From NCBI RefSeq assembly GCF_900113735.1, contig NZ_FOQM01000015.1:62001-126000 (forward strand): DNA of 64,000 nucleotides, written 5' to 3'. Numbering within the stretch: the first letter of the stretch is position 1; each line of letters opens with the position of its first letter. This DNA is from Bradyrhizobium sp. Gha (GTDB lineage: Bacteria; Pseudomonadota; Alphaproteobacteria; Rhizobiales; Xanthobacteraceae). This document shows, piece after piece, positions 1-8,684 of this stretch. Position numbers and translations under genes: made by a program. The notes beneath the pieces were generated by a model. It saw only the letters and a list, made by a program, of their open reading frames with translations. It was not told where the DNA came from and searched no databases.

Positions 1-843
1 CTCGGCAATCACCCCCACGTCAAGGCGGTGAAGAGCGGTGAGCTCCGCTCCGATCTGTTCGATCTCGACTTCATCGAGTACACACCGACCAACACCGCGT
101 TCAAGCCGATGGTGCGCGAGCAGGCCTTCGACGTCTGCGAGATGGCGATCGTGACCTATCTGATGGCCAAAGGTCATGGCAAGCCGCTGGTGCTGCTGCC
201 GGCGACCGTGCTCGGCCGCTTTCAGCATTCCTACGCGCTCTACAATCCGGCGCACGGAATGCTCGGGCCATCCGATCTCGAAGGCAAGCGGGTTGGTATC
301 CGCTCGTTCACCACGACGACGGGCGCCTGGATCCGCGGCATTCTCGCCAACGACTACGGCGTCAACCTCGACAGGATCAAATGGGTGACGTTCGAGGACC
401 CGCACGTCGCCGAATATGTCGACACCACCGAGCGTGCGCCGAAGGACAAGAAGGTATTGCAGATGCTGCTCGACGGCGATGTGGATGCCGTGCTCGGCGA
501 GACCTCGGACAATCACAGCCTGAAGTCGCTGTTTCCCGATCCGGCCGCGGAGGCCGCCAAATGGTATGCGCGCCGTGGCGTCGTGCCGGTCAACCATCTC
601 GTGGTCGTGACGGAGCAGCTTGCAAGATCACGCCCTGACGTGGTCGCGGGCCTCTATGATCTGCTCAAGCGGAACAAGGAGCAGGTGGGACCTGCGGGGG
701 CGCCCGACCTTTTGCCCTTCGGGATTGAAGCGAACAGGAAGCCGTTGGAGCTCATCGTCGACTACGCATTCCAGCAGGCGCTGATCCCGCGCCGCTATGC
801 GGTCGGGGAACTGTTCGACGCGACCACACGAGGACTGGACTGA
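1..843 (+). CDS. Substrate-binding-like protein of the 4,5-dihydroxyphthalate decarboxylase type (5' end outside window)
   Basis: The frame is open from base 1, so the true start lies upstream. The visible 280 residues begin LGNHPHVKAVKSGEL, and the GTG at 28 is internal. Features include a lobe with DLEGKRVGIRSFTTTTGAW (typical of periplasmic-binding-protein folds of the NMT1/dihydroxyphthalate decarboxylase group) and LLDGDVDAVLGE. Family members are either ABC binding proteins or, as 4,5-dihydroxyphthalate decarboxylases, enzymes of phthalate breakdown. No signal peptide can be judged because the N-terminus is missing. The stop overlaps the next start by one base (TGATG), so the two genes are co-translated. 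The family is fairly clear; whether it binds or decarboxylates is not. Confidence 0.75.
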   Translation, partial: LGNHPHVKAVKSGELRSDLFDLDFIEYTPTNTAFKPMVREQAFDVCEMAIVTYLMAKGHGKPLVLLPATVLGRFQHSYALYNPAHGMLGPSDLEGKRVGIRSFTTTTGAWIRGILANDYGVNLDRIKWVTFEDPHVAEYVDTTERAPKDKKVLQMLLDGDVDAVLGETSDNHSLKSLFPDPAAEAAKWYARRGVVPVNHLVVVTEQLARSRPDVVAGLYDLLKRNKEQVGPAGAPDLLPFGIEANRKPLELIVDYAFQQALIPRRYAVGELFDATTRGLD

Positions 844-1757
844 TGGCGGATCCGAAGCGCTGGCAGATCGGGCTGGTTGGCTATGGTGAGGTCGGCCGGA
901 TCCTGGCCGAGGATTTGCGCCAGCAGGACATCAAGGTCGCGGCTTACGATATCAAGCTTGGCGGCGAGCAGGGCGCTGCGCTGAGGGAGCACGCGGCCAA
1001 ATTTGGCGTGACGCTCGCCGCCTCTCATGCCGAGCTGACGGCGAGATCCGACTTCATCATCTCAGCCGTGACGGCGAGCCAGGCCGTGCCAGTCGCAAAG
1101 GCTTGCGCGGCTGCAATCAACCAGGGCACCTGGTTCCTGGATTTCAATTCGGCTTCGCCCGGCGCCAAACAACGCGCGGCAGCGCTGATCGATGGTGCCG
1201 CGGGACGCTATGTCGAGGGCGCTGTGATGACCTCGGTGCCGCCTTACCGGATCAAGGTGCCGCTGCTGCTCGGCGGTCCGGGCGCGAGGGAGCTCGAGCC
1301 GCTGCTCAACGCGATCGGTTTTGCGGCGAAGGTCGCGAGCGACAAGCTCGGCGTGTCTTCGGCGGTGAAGATGTGCCGCAGCATCATGATCAAGGGTCTC
1401 GAGGCCATGGTGATCGAAAGTTTTACGACCGCACGCGCCTATGGCGTCGAGGATGCCGTGCTGGCATCGCTTGCGGAAACCTTTCCCGCCATCAATTGGG
1501 AGAAGCAGGGCGCCTATTTCTTTCAGCGCGTGATCGAGCACGGCCGCCGCCGCGCCGAGGAGGTCCGCGAAGTCGCCGAAACCGTGCGCGAGGCCGGGCT
1601 GACGCCGTGGTCAGCGCAGGGTACGGCCGAGCGTCAGGCCTGGGTCGCCGATCTCGCCGATGAAGGCTTGTTTGGGATGAAGGGTACCAAGGAATTTGCC
1701 CGGAGCGCCGATTGGCGCATCGAGGCAGATCGTATTCTGGCGAAGATCAAACATTGA
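843..1757 (+). CDS. NAD(P)-dependent oxidoreductase, 6-phosphogluconate/3-hydroxyisobutyrate dehydrogenase-like
   Basis: 304 residues. A Rossmann fingerprint GLVGYGEVGRIL lies at about residues 10-21, and the central FLDFNSASPGAKQ matches the substrate loop of the beta-hydroxyacid dehydrogenase superfamily. The helical C-terminal half contains SSAVKMCRSIMIKGLEA, where the Lys falls at the expected catalytic position. The C-terminal part looks like the DUF1932-type domain. It is a predicted cytosolic dehydrogenase of a small hydroxy acid. It starts on the ATG overlapping the stop of the decarboxylase-like gene, so the pair probably act on one pathway. The substrate cannot be read from sequence. 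Confidence 0.85.
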   Translation: MADPKRWQIGLVGYGEVGRILAEDLRQQDIKVAAYDIKLGGEQGAALREHAAKFGVTLAASHAELTARSDFIISAVTASQAVPVAKACAAAINQGTWFLDFNSASPGAKQRAAALIDGAAGRYVEGAVMTSVPPYRIKVPLLLGGPGARELEPLLNAIGFAAKVASDKLGVSSAVKMCRSIMIKGLEAMVIESFTTARAYGVEDAVLASLAETFPAINWEKQGAYFFQRVIEHGRRRAEEVREVAETVREAGLTPWSAQGTAERQAWVADLADEGLFGMKGTKEFARSADWRIEADRILAKIKH

Positions 1758-1767
1758 ACGCGCGGGC

Positions 1768-2091
1768 TCAGCCCAGGATTTTGCCGCTGTCGAGGTAGCC
1801 GGAGATCTCGTCGCGCGCGGTCTGGATCAAATCGATCAGGCTCTTGGCCCCACGGACAACGTCCTTGGTGCGCTCGGTGCGGAATTCGGTCAGGATCATG
1901 CGAATGCACTTGTCGGCGGTATCGAGCGTGCGGAGCGCACGAGCCATGTCGTCCTGCGTGTGGATCGCCGCTATATCGAGGCCCGACAAAACTTCGCCGA
2001 TGCCGTTCAATCGCTTGACGGCGGTCTCCGCAGGCGTGCTGGCCCGGATGGATCGATAATCAATGCTGCTGAATGCGCTGAACATATCCAT
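1768..2091 (-). CDS. Small helical hypothetical protein
   Basis: 107 residues, predicted mostly alpha-helical, with no signal peptide or membrane segment and no family I recognise. A purine-rich GGGGAAG lies just upstream. It is 3 nt from the ATG at 2091 and 9 nt from the in-frame ATG at 2085, so translation may really start two codons later. It is convergent with the upstream dehydrogenase, with only 10 bases between stops. Codon use resembles the neighbours, which supports a real gene. Function unknown. Confidence 0.6.
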   Translation of the reverse strand: MDMFSAFSSIDYRSIRASTPAETAVKRLNGIGEVLSGLDIAAIHTQDDMARALRTLDTADKCIRMILTEFRTERTKDVVRGAKSLIDLIQTARDEISGYLDSGKILG

Positions 2092-2232
2092 AACTTCCCC
2101 AGAGAACGCAGCCGGTCGGGGCGCACGTCCTAGTATGGTTAGTGCGGCCCTTCCCGCAACGCGGGGAGCTACGGTCCGGGATTTTACTGGACTCGGATTT
2201 GGAGAAGGATTGCCGGTGAATTGGTCCGGCGA

Positions 2233-3438
2233 TCAGCGAGCTTTCCCGATCATCCTACCATTTTCCGCGACGAGCATGCCTGCCTTGTACACGGCGCGGC
2301 CCTGTGGCACCGCGACCACGGCCTCAGGCACATGTTCCGCAGCCAGCGTCACGAAGTCGGCCTTGGCGCCGACACGCAAACCGTAGCCTTCGAGCCGCAG
2401 AGCCTTGGCGCCTGATTCGGTGACGACATCGAATGCAACCCGTAGTTCCTCGTCGGTGTTGAAGCCCGAACGATAGCCGAGCGTCGTCGCCCGGCGCAGC
2501 ATGTCGCCATCGCCATAAGGCCACCATGAATCGCGGATGTTGTCGTTGCCGCTGAACACGGTCACGCCGGCATCGCGCAGGACGAGGATCGGCGGGAATG
2601 CCCGGGCGCCCGGCGCATTGGTCATGATCGCGACGCCGGAGCGGGCGAGGGTTTCGGCGACAGTCTTGAGGTGATCCGCCGCGATATCGCCCAGGCCGTA
2701 AGCGTGGCTGATGGCGACATGGCCCTCCATGCCGAGCGCGCGCGTGCGCGCCGCGATCTGCTCGATCTCGAAGGCGCCCAACGAGCCCATGTCGTGCAGG
2801 TGGATATCGACATCGACGCCGTGCTTCCCGGCGACGCCAAACACCACATCCAGATGCTTCTCGACGTCCCGGTCAAAGCTCGCAGGATCGAGGCCGCCGA
2901 CGAGGTTCGCGCCGAGGCCGATGGCCTCATCCAGCAATTGCGGTGTGCCCGGGCTCGCCAGAATGCCGCTCTGGGGAAACGCGACGAGCTGGATATCGAT
3001 CAGGTCCCGATACTCCTCGCGCACACGCAAGATCGTCTCGAGCGATTTCAGCCCGACCGAGCCATCGACCATGACGTGGCTGCGCATTTGCGTTGAGCCA
3101 TTGATGATGCACAGATCGAGCTGGTTGCGGGCTCGCACGTCCATCGGCGCTGACAGGGCCATGTTCTGCGCCTGGAAGGCCACGCGTTCGCTTACGTCGA
3201 AGCCATCGGTGCACGGCTTGTGGGGACGCCAGGCGTCACCATAGAAGCTGGTGTCGAGATGGATGTGGCCCTCGACGAAACCGGGAACGACGAGAGCGTT
3301 GCCGAGATCCACAGTCGCGGCGTCGCCTGCGGGCGCATCAGCGGGCAGGAGCGCGGCGATACGACCGTCCTTGACCGCGATGTGGTGGCGCGCTCCGCCG
3401 TCGAAGCGTGCGTTCATGAAGAGTTTGTCGAAGGCCAT
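2233..3438 (-). CDS. Amidohydrolase, cytosine deaminase-like (downstream copy of a tandem pair)
   Basis: 401 residues from the chosen ATG at 3438, which has AAGGGGAG 6 nt upstream. An alternative ATG at 3474 overlaps the upstream stop (ATGA) but lacks a ribosome site. The metal-dependent hydrolase signature GFVEGHIHLDTS is near residue 60. Further metal or catalytic positions are VDIHLHDMG and HVAISHAYGL, and FSGNDNIRDSWWPYGDGDM matches the CodA/AtzC-type C-terminal Asp region. It likely hydrolyses a cyclic amide or amine (pyrimidine- or triazine-like) in the cytosol. It is the second gene of a two-gene operon with a related amidohydrolase, so the two may act consecutively. Substrate unknown. 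Confidence 0.85.
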   Translation of the reverse strand: MAFDKLFMNARFDGGARHHIAVKDGRIAALLPADAPAGDAATVDLGNALVVPGFVEGHIHLDTSFYGDAWRPHKPCTDGFDVSERVAFQAQNMALSAPMDVRARNQLDLCIINGSTQMRSHVMVDGSVGLKSLETILRVREEYRDLIDIQLVAFPQSGILASPGTPQLLDEAIGLGANLVGGLDPASFDRDVEKHLDVVFGVAGKHGVDVDIHLHDMGSLGAFEIEQIAARTRALGMEGHVAISHAYGLGDIAADHLKTVAETLARSGVAIMTNAPGARAFPPILVLRDAGVTVFSGNDNIRDSWWPYGDGDMLRRATTLGYRSGFNTDEELRVAFDVVTESGAKALRLEGYGLRVGAKADFVTLAAEHVPEAVVAVPQGRAVYKAGMLVAENGRMIGKAR

Positions 3439-3470
3439 CCGGTCGCTCCCCTTGGGTCGATGTGTAGCGC

Positions 3471-4727
3471 TCATTGTGGGCGCCGTTCAATTCGCGGGTG
3501 AAGCAGCTTGGCCGGCAGCCGCTCAAAGGTCTGCCGTCCGTCCTTGAAACCCATCAGGATATCGGGCAGCTCCGCGATGGCGAAACGGCTGTCCTTGATG
3601 TCGAGTACGACGAGATCGGCGCGCTTTCCGACCGCGATCCCGTAATCCCCGAGGTTCATGAGCCGCGCCGGCAGCTCGGTGACAAGATCGAGGCAGGTGT
3701 CGAAGTCGCCGACGGAGGCGTGGGCGACGTTGGCGTAAAAGTTCGCCATGCGCAGCAGCGATGCATCCCCGAACGGCGTGAAGGGATTGAGCACGTTGTT
3801 GGTCGCGACCGAGCAGACGATGCCGCCGTCCGCGAGCTTGTGCGCGAGCGTCAATCCACGCGGCGCGTTGTGGGTGGCCTCACGCCCCATCAGATAGAGA
3901 TCGGTGGCGGGTAGCACGGTGACGGCGATTCCGGCCCTCGCCAATTGCGCCGTGGCCGCCTTCAGCCGATCCGGCGGCATGGCCGAAAGTTTGGTCACAT
4001 GCCCGATCGCCACGCATCCCTGATAATTGCGCTGCTCGGTCTGCCTGACGACTTCGTCGAGATGCGACCAGGAGGGATCGAGATCGAAGTCGAGATGGAG
4101 GTCGATGTCGAGGTCGAATTGCTCGGCGAGCTCGAAGATGCGTGCGAGATGCGCGTTCGGGTCGGGGTCGGTATAGGGGCAGCCGCCGATCGCGTCGGCG
4201 CCCTGGCGCAAGGCCTGGATCAGCAGCTCCTCCGCGCCAGGATCATTGGTCAGGCCTTCTTGTGGAAAAACGCAGAGCGAGAGATCGATCGCCCAGGCGT
4301 AGTCGCGCTTGAGCGCCTTGACCGCCTCGAAGCTGCGCAGGCCGATGCGCGGGTCAATTTCGACATGGGTGCGCATCCGGGTCGTGCCGTGCACGATGGC
4401 GCGTTCGAGCACTTTTGCGCCGCGGGCATAGACATCGTCGATGCCGAAATCCCGCTTCATCGCCGAGACGGCACGGATGGCATCGCCGAGCGTGCCGTGG
4501 ATGTGCCCGCAGCGTTCGAGCAGGCAGGCCTTGTCGAGATGGATGTGGGTGTCGACGAAGCCGGGGAGTGCGAGCCGCCCTCCGACGTCGATCTCGATGG
4601 CCTCGCAGGCGAGCCGGGATTCGATCGCGGTGATGCGTCCGCCTTTCACTCCGAGATCGACAGGTGTCACGGATGATCGCAACAGGGCGTTGCGGAAGAT
4701 CAGGTCAAAGGCGGTCTGGGCGGTCAT
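3471..4727 (-). CDS. Amidohydrolase, cytosine deaminase-like (upstream copy of a tandem pair)
   Basis: 418 residues from the ATG at 4727 (MTAQTAFDLIFRNALL). The longer open frame upstream, to 5006, is low-complexity and not coding-like. Metal-site motifs are GFVDTHIHLDKACLLERCG, DIDLHLDFD and GCVAIGHVTK, plus a C-terminal ATNNVLNPFTPFGDASLLRMAN, which is the usual cytosine deaminase/isopropylammelide hydrolase arrangement. It shares its architecture with the downstream gene, with which it overlaps at ATGA (or nearly abuts if the later start is used). Gene duplication followed by divergence is inferred. It is divergent from the periplasmic binding protein at 4933, which may deliver its substrate. 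Confidence 0.85.
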   Translation of the reverse strand: MTAQTAFDLIFRNALLRSSVTPVDLGVKGGRITAIESRLACEAIEIDVGGRLALPGFVDTHIHLDKACLLERCGHIHGTLGDAIRAVSAMKRDFGIDDVYARGAKVLERAIVHGTTRMRTHVEIDPRIGLRSFEAVKALKRDYAWAIDLSLCVFPQEGLTNDPGAEELLIQALRQGADAIGGCPYTDPDPNAHLARIFELAEQFDLDIDLHLDFDLDPSWSHLDEVVRQTEQRNYQGCVAIGHVTKLSAMPPDRLKAATAQLARAGIAVTVLPATDLYLMGREATHNAPRGLTLAHKLADGGIVCSVATNNVLNPFTPFGDASLLRMANFYANVAHASVGDFDTCLDLVTELPARLMNLGDYGIAVGKRADLVVLDIKDSRFAIAELPDILMGFKDGRQTFERLPAKLLHPRIERRPQ

Positions 4728-4932
4728 GGCGGAGAATCTTGGTGGTGGGCTCGTGAGGCTCGGCGAGGGGGCGCCTGCGCAGCAATGTAACTGACATGGA
4801 GGGCCAGCCGCCACATCGAAAGCGGCGACAGCTGATGAACGGAGGCTGGTCTGGCGCTTGGCGCGCGCCTGCGCTATCAACCGATCGATGGCGCCCGGCA
4901 TGGAGGCGCAGCCGCTTTTCAGGAGCCCGCCG

Positions 4933-5841
4933 ATGCGTTTTTCCGCCGTCCTCTTGGCCGTCACATGTCTTGCCGGCGCAGCGTCTGCCGAAGATCTGTC
5001 GGGCACGCTTCAGAAGGTCAAGGACACCGGGAAGATCACGCTCGGCTACCAGGAAGCCTCGGTGCCCTTCAGCTATCTCGACGGCAACCAGAAGCCGGTC
5101 GGGTTCGCCATGGACATCTGCCTCAGGATCGTCGACGCCGTGAAGAAGCAGCTCGGCATGCCCGACATTGCCGTCGAGACTGTCGCCGTGACCTCGTCGA
5201 ACCGCATCCCGCTGATGGTCAACGGCACGCTCGATCTCCACTGCTCGGCGACCACCAACAATGCCGACCGCCAGAAGCAGGTCGCCTTCACCAACACGCA
5301 TTTCCTGAGCGCGACGCGGTTTGCCGCCAAGAAGGCTTCCAAGATCAACACCATCGACGACCTCAAGGGCAAGGCCGTCACCGCTGTGGCAGGCTCGGTT
5401 AATTTGAACCAGCTCGCCAAGGTCAATACCGAGCGCAATCTCGGCATTAAAATCATGCCGGCCGTGGACCAGGCCGAGGCGTTCCTGCTGCTGGAGACCG
5501 ACCGTGCTCAAGCCTATGCGCTCGACGATGTCCAGCTTGCGGTCGCAATTGCGCGCTCGAAGGAGCCGGCGCTGTTCATGATCAGCGAGGAGACGTTCTC
5601 CAAGCCTGAGCCTTACGGGATCATGCTGCGTCGGGACGATGCGGCGTTCAAGGCGCTCGCCGATCGCGCCACGGCCGAGCTCTATGCGAGCCCGGAGATC
5701 GAGGTGCTCTACAAGAAATGGCTGGAATCGCCGACTCCGCCGAACGGCCTCAACTACAACGTTCCGATGTCGGCAGCCTTGCGCAACGCTTTCAAGAATC
5801 CGAGCTCGAGCGCCGATCCGGATGCGTATCTGGTGAAGTGA
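4933..5841 (+). CDS. Amino-acid-type ABC transporter periplasmic binding protein
   Basis: 302 residues from the ATG at 4933, which has AGGAG 7 nt upstream; the longer frame from 4858 lacks these. A signal peptide (MRFSAVLLAVTCLAGAASA-ED) is followed by an SBP family 3 fold: GKITLGYQEASVPFSYLD, then PVGFAMDICLRIVDAV, and CSATTNNADRQKQVAFTN, the motif of GltI/AatJ-type glutamate/aspartate binding proteins. It should bind a polar amino acid or related nitrogen compound in the periplasm. No permease or ATPase lies next to it, so it is an orphan or feeds a remote transporter. It is divergent from two amidohydrolases, which hints at a nitrogenous ligand (inference). Confidence 0.88.
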   Translation: MRFSAVLLAVTCLAGAASAEDLSGTLQKVKDTGKITLGYQEASVPFSYLDGNQKPVGFAMDICLRIVDAVKKQLGMPDIAVETVAVTSSNRIPLMVNGTLDLHCSATTNNADRQKQVAFTNTHFLSATRFAAKKASKINTIDDLKGKAVTAVAGSVNLNQLAKVNTERNLGIKIMPAVDQAEAFLLLETDRAQAYALDDVQLAVAIARSKEPALFMISEETFSKPEPYGIMLRRDDAAFKALADRATAELYASPEIEVLYKKWLESPTPPNGLNYNVPMSAALRNAFKNPSSSADPDAYLVK

Positions 5842-5918
5842 GGCGAGGGGCTGGCGGCGCCACTGGAGTTCCTGAACTCCGCGTGCGCGTCAGCCGCGAT
5901 TCCGTCACTGGATCGTGA

Positions 5919-5949
5919 TTGCACGCTAATAGATAGTTTCCTATCTATT
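5919..5949 (+). promoter_or_regulatory. Promoter and perfect palindromic operator of the marR-efflux operon
   Basis: A perfect inverted repeat AATAGATAG-tttc-CTATCTATT spans 5928-5949. It is overlaid on a sigma-70-like promoter: TTGCAC at 5919-5924 and TATCTA at 5942-5947, separated by 17 nt. The start point expected from this -10 falls at about 5954, the A of the marR ATG. The operator would thus block RNA polymerase directly. MarR proteins typically bind such 18-22 bp palindromes and autoregulate. Confidence 0.7.
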
Positions 5950-5953
5950 TTGC

Positions 5954-6427
5954 ATGGCGCCCTCGCAGGCTCACATCCACGGCGAAATCGGCCGGCTGGT
6001 CACGCGTCTGGCCCGCCTCTGGCGGCGCGAGTCGGATCAGGCGCTGTCCGACCGCGGCCTGTCCTATGCGACCGCGATTCCGCTCCTGGTGCTGTCGCGG
6101 CAGGGCGAGAACGTCCGCCAAGGCGTGCTGGCCGACGAACTCGGCATCGAAGGGCCGTCGCTGGTGCGACTGATTGATCTGCTCCAGGCCGAGGGTCTGG
6201 TGGAGCGACGCGAAGACCGCAACGATCGCCGTGCCAAAACGCTCCATCTGACCAGCGCGGGCGAAGCCAAGGTCGAGGAGACCAACCGGATCTTGCGGCG
6301 CGTGCGGGCGCGCCTGCTCAAGGATATCGCGGCCGAGGAACTTGCGATAACGTTCGAGACCCTTCAGCGCATCGAACAGAGGGCCAGCCGGCTGCAGGAC
6401 GCCAGGACCGGTCCAGAGGCGAAGTAG
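5954..6427 (+). CDS. MarR family transcriptional regulator of an efflux operon
   Basis: 157 residues. The winged helix-turn-helix at about 55-100 includes GVLADELGIEGPSLVRLIDLL and the wing VERREDRNDRRAKTLHLT (the conserved DxRxxR wing). Flanking helices give the MarR dimer. It has no Shine-Dalgarno sequence: the ATG lies 4 nt after a perfect palindrome and at the predicted transcription start, so the mRNA may be leaderless. It is immediately followed (2 nt) by the FUSC pump gene. By family habit it represses its own operon and is released by an aromatic or phenolic ligand; the ligand is not known. Confidence 0.9.
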   Translation: MAPSQAHIHGEIGRLVTRLARLWRRESDQALSDRGLSYATAIPLLVLSRQGENVRQGVLADELGIEGPSLVRLIDLLQAEGLVERREDRNDRRAKTLHLTSAGEAKVEETNRILRRVRARLLKDIAAEELAITFETLQRIEQRASRLQDARTGPEAK

Positions 6428-6429
6428 CT

Positions 6430-8481
6430 ATGCGTCCAGATGAGCCGTTCCTGGTCCGCCATGCGGACCTCATCTTTGCTTTGAAGACGTTCGCCGCGTC
6501 GATGCTCGCGCTCGTCATTGCGCTCGCCATGGATCTGCCGCGGCCCTATTGGGCGATGGCGACCGTCTACATCACCTCACAGCCGCTCGCAGGTGCGACC
6601 AGTTCAAAGGCCTTCTTCCGTGTCATGGGGACGCTGGTCGGCGCGATCATGACAGTGGCGCTGGTCCCAAACCTGGTCAATGCGCCGGAACTGTTGTGCC
6701 TCGCGATCGCACTCTGGGTCGGGCTCTGCCTCTATCTGTCGCTGCTCGACGGCACGCCGCGCAGCTATGTCTTCATGCTGGCCGGCTACACGGTCGCGCT
6801 GATCGGCTTTCCCTCGGTGTCCGACCCCGGTGCGATCTTCGACACGGCTGTTGCGCGTCTGGAAGAAATTTCCCTCGGCATCATCTGCGCCAGCCTGGTC
6901 TCCACCATCGTGTTTCCCCGCAGTGTCGCCCCGGCAGTCGCAGGCCGTGTCGACAGCTGGCTGTTCGACGCACGCCGCCTCAGCCAGGTCGTCCTGCTGC
7001 GCGAGGGTACCGTTGAGACCCGCCGCGGCAAGCGCCTCAAGCTTGCCACCGATATCGTCGAGATCGACACGCTCTCCACCCATCTCGCCTATGACCGGCT
7101 GACCGATCGCAGCGCGGTGACCGGCCTCGGCGAGATCCGGCTGCGGATGCTGATGCTGCTGCCCGTGATCGCCTCGCTCGAAGACCGTCTGGCGGCGTTA
7201 GGGGAGGACGCTCTGCGGCGGCAGCCCGAGCTGAAGCGACTGCTGGAGGATCTTGCCCAATGGATCGTCAGCGAGGTCAGCACACGGCAACCGGCTGAGC
7301 GGATCCGCGCCATGATCGCGGAACGGCAGGCGGTGCTCGATGACAGCGCGTCCTGGGAGCGGATCATCATCACCAGCCTGCTGGCGCGGTTGCGCGAGCT
7401 GGTCGACCTCTCGCGCGATTGCCGGGAATTGACCGAGGCGATCGCCGACAACCGCAATGTCTCGACGCTCGATCTGGCGTTCCACTCCGAAGCCGGCGCT
7501 GCGCCCGTCCGCCACCGCGATCGCGGCATGGCCCTTTGGTCAGCTGCCGGCGCGGCCGTGGCCATCCTGATCTGCTGCGCGTTCTGGATCGGCACAGGCT
7601 GGCCGGATGGCGCATCGGCGCCGATGATGGCGGCGGTCGCTTGCTCGTTCTTTGCTGCGCAGGACGAGCCCGCGCGCTTCATCCGCAGCTTCGGCCTGTG
7701 GTCGCTGGTCGCCATCGTGGTCGTCGCGATCTATCTGTTCCCGCTGGTGCCCGCGATCTCGGACATCGAGCTTCTGGTCGTCGCGCTGGCGCCGACCTTC
7801 CTGCTCTATGGCTTCCTGATCGCGCGGCCGGCCACGGCGGGCACCGGCATGGCGCTCGCGGCCAACACCGCAACGCTGCTCGCGTTGCAATCGACCTATA
7901 TCGCGGATTTCGTCTCCTACGCCAATTCCGCCGTCGCCTTCTTCGTCGGCGTCCTCATCGCCGAGCTGGTGACGCGGATCGCGCGCGGAGTGGGGGCGGA
8001 ATGGATTGCCAATCGCCTGGTGTTGTCGAGCTGGATCACGATCGCGGTTGCGGCCGAACGGCGGGGAAAACGCGACCGCGCGGAGTTCGCAGGGCTCATG
8101 CTGCACCGTCTCGGGCTACTGGTGCAGCGCATCGCGTTCCTCTCCGAGAGCGACCGGCGCGACGCCGACAGCCTCGTGCAGCTCCGCATCGGGATCAACA
8201 TCATCGATCTGCGCCGCGCGCGTTACGGGCTTGCGGCATCGACCATCGCCGTCATCGACGACATGCTCGATCAGCTCGCCATCGCCTGCCGCAACTATGC
8301 GGGCGGCGGAATGCCGCGCGAGCTTCTGGTCAGCGTCGACCGGGCGTTGGCGCAGGCGGTGAAAGATCCCAATGACAGCCCACGCGAAGACGCCTTGATC
8401 GGCCTCGTCGGCATCCGACGGGGCTTATTCCCGGACGCGCCGGCCTATCGGCCGCGTGCAGATGCGAGTGTGGCGGCATGA
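6430..8481 (+). CDS. FUSC-family inner-membrane efflux protein (AaeB/fusaric acid resistance type)
   Basis: 683 residues with two hydrophobic blocks (about 15-160 and 365-500) separated by soluble helical regions, the duplicated FUSC layout. Recognisable segments are MDLPRPYWAMATVYITSQP near residue 40 and the matching FWIGTGWPDGASAPMMAAV in the second half. AaeB-like proteins export aromatic carboxylic acids such as p-hydroxybenzoate or fusaric acid, working with an HlyD-type adaptor and a tiny DUF1656 protein, both of which follow here in overlapping frames (8478 and 8681). Export of a plant phenolic or fusaric-acid-like compound is inferred from the operon. Confidence 0.9.
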   Translation: MRPDEPFLVRHADLIFALKTFAASMLALVIALAMDLPRPYWAMATVYITSQPLAGATSSKAFFRVMGTLVGAIMTVALVPNLVNAPELLCLAIALWVGLCLYLSLLDGTPRSYVFMLAGYTVALIGFPSVSDPGAIFDTAVARLEEISLGIICASLVSTIVFPRSVAPAVAGRVDSWLFDARRLSQVVLLREGTVETRRGKRLKLATDIVEIDTLSTHLAYDRLTDRSAVTGLGEIRLRMLMLLPVIASLEDRLAALGEDALRRQPELKRLLEDLAQWIVSEVSTRQPAERIRAMIAERQAVLDDSASWERIIITSLLARLRELVDLSRDCRELTEAIADNRNVSTLDLAFHSEAGAAPVRHRDRGMALWSAAGAAVAILICCAFWIGTGWPDGASAPMMAAVACSFFAAQDEPARFIRSFGLWSLVAIVVVAIYLFPLVPAISDIELLVVALAPTFLLYGFLIARPATAGTGMALAANTATLLALQSTYIADFVSYANSAVAFFVGVLIAELVTRIARGVGAEWIANRLVLSSWITIAVAAERRGKRDRAEFAGLMLHRLGLLVQRIAFLSESDRRDADSLVQLRIGINIIDLRRARYGLAASTIAVIDDMLDQLAIACRNYAGGGMPRELLVSVDRALAQAVKDPNDSPREDALIGLVGIRRGLFPDAPAYRPRADASVAA

Positions 8482-8684
8482 GATATGTCATCGACATCTA
8501 TGGCGTGCTGGTGCCGGCGCTGCTGCTCTGGATCATCGTCGCCTATCTGCTGAGCGCGCTTCTGCGCCGGCTCATGCAACGCTTCGACCTGTACCGGCTG
8601 GTCTGGCACCGCGCGCTGTTCGATTTCGCCGTTTTCGTCTGCCTTCTCGGCGGCGTCGTCTATCTCTCGGAGTACCTCTCATGA
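8478..8684 (+). CDS. DUF1656 small membrane protein (AaeX-like)
   Basis: 68 residues with two membrane spans (about 8-27 and 48-66), matching DUF1656/AaeX in length and in the motif DIYGVLVPALLLW. Its start overlaps the end of the FUSC gene (ATGA, 8478-8481) and its stop overlaps the HlyD gene (ATGA, 8681-8684), so all three are translationally coupled. AaeX-type proteins accompany AaeA/AaeB pumps; their mechanistic role is not established. Confidence 0.9.
   Translation: MRYVIDIYGVLVPALLLWIIVAYLLSALLRRLMQRFDLYRLVWHRALFDFAVFVCLLGGVVYLSEYLS

Noticed and set aside
4728..5006. N-terminal extension of the upstream amidohydrolase gene
   Set aside because: The added 93 residues are Ala/Arg/Pro-rich without motifs, overlap the start of the divergent binding-protein gene, and the ATG at 4727 gives the normal family N-terminus.
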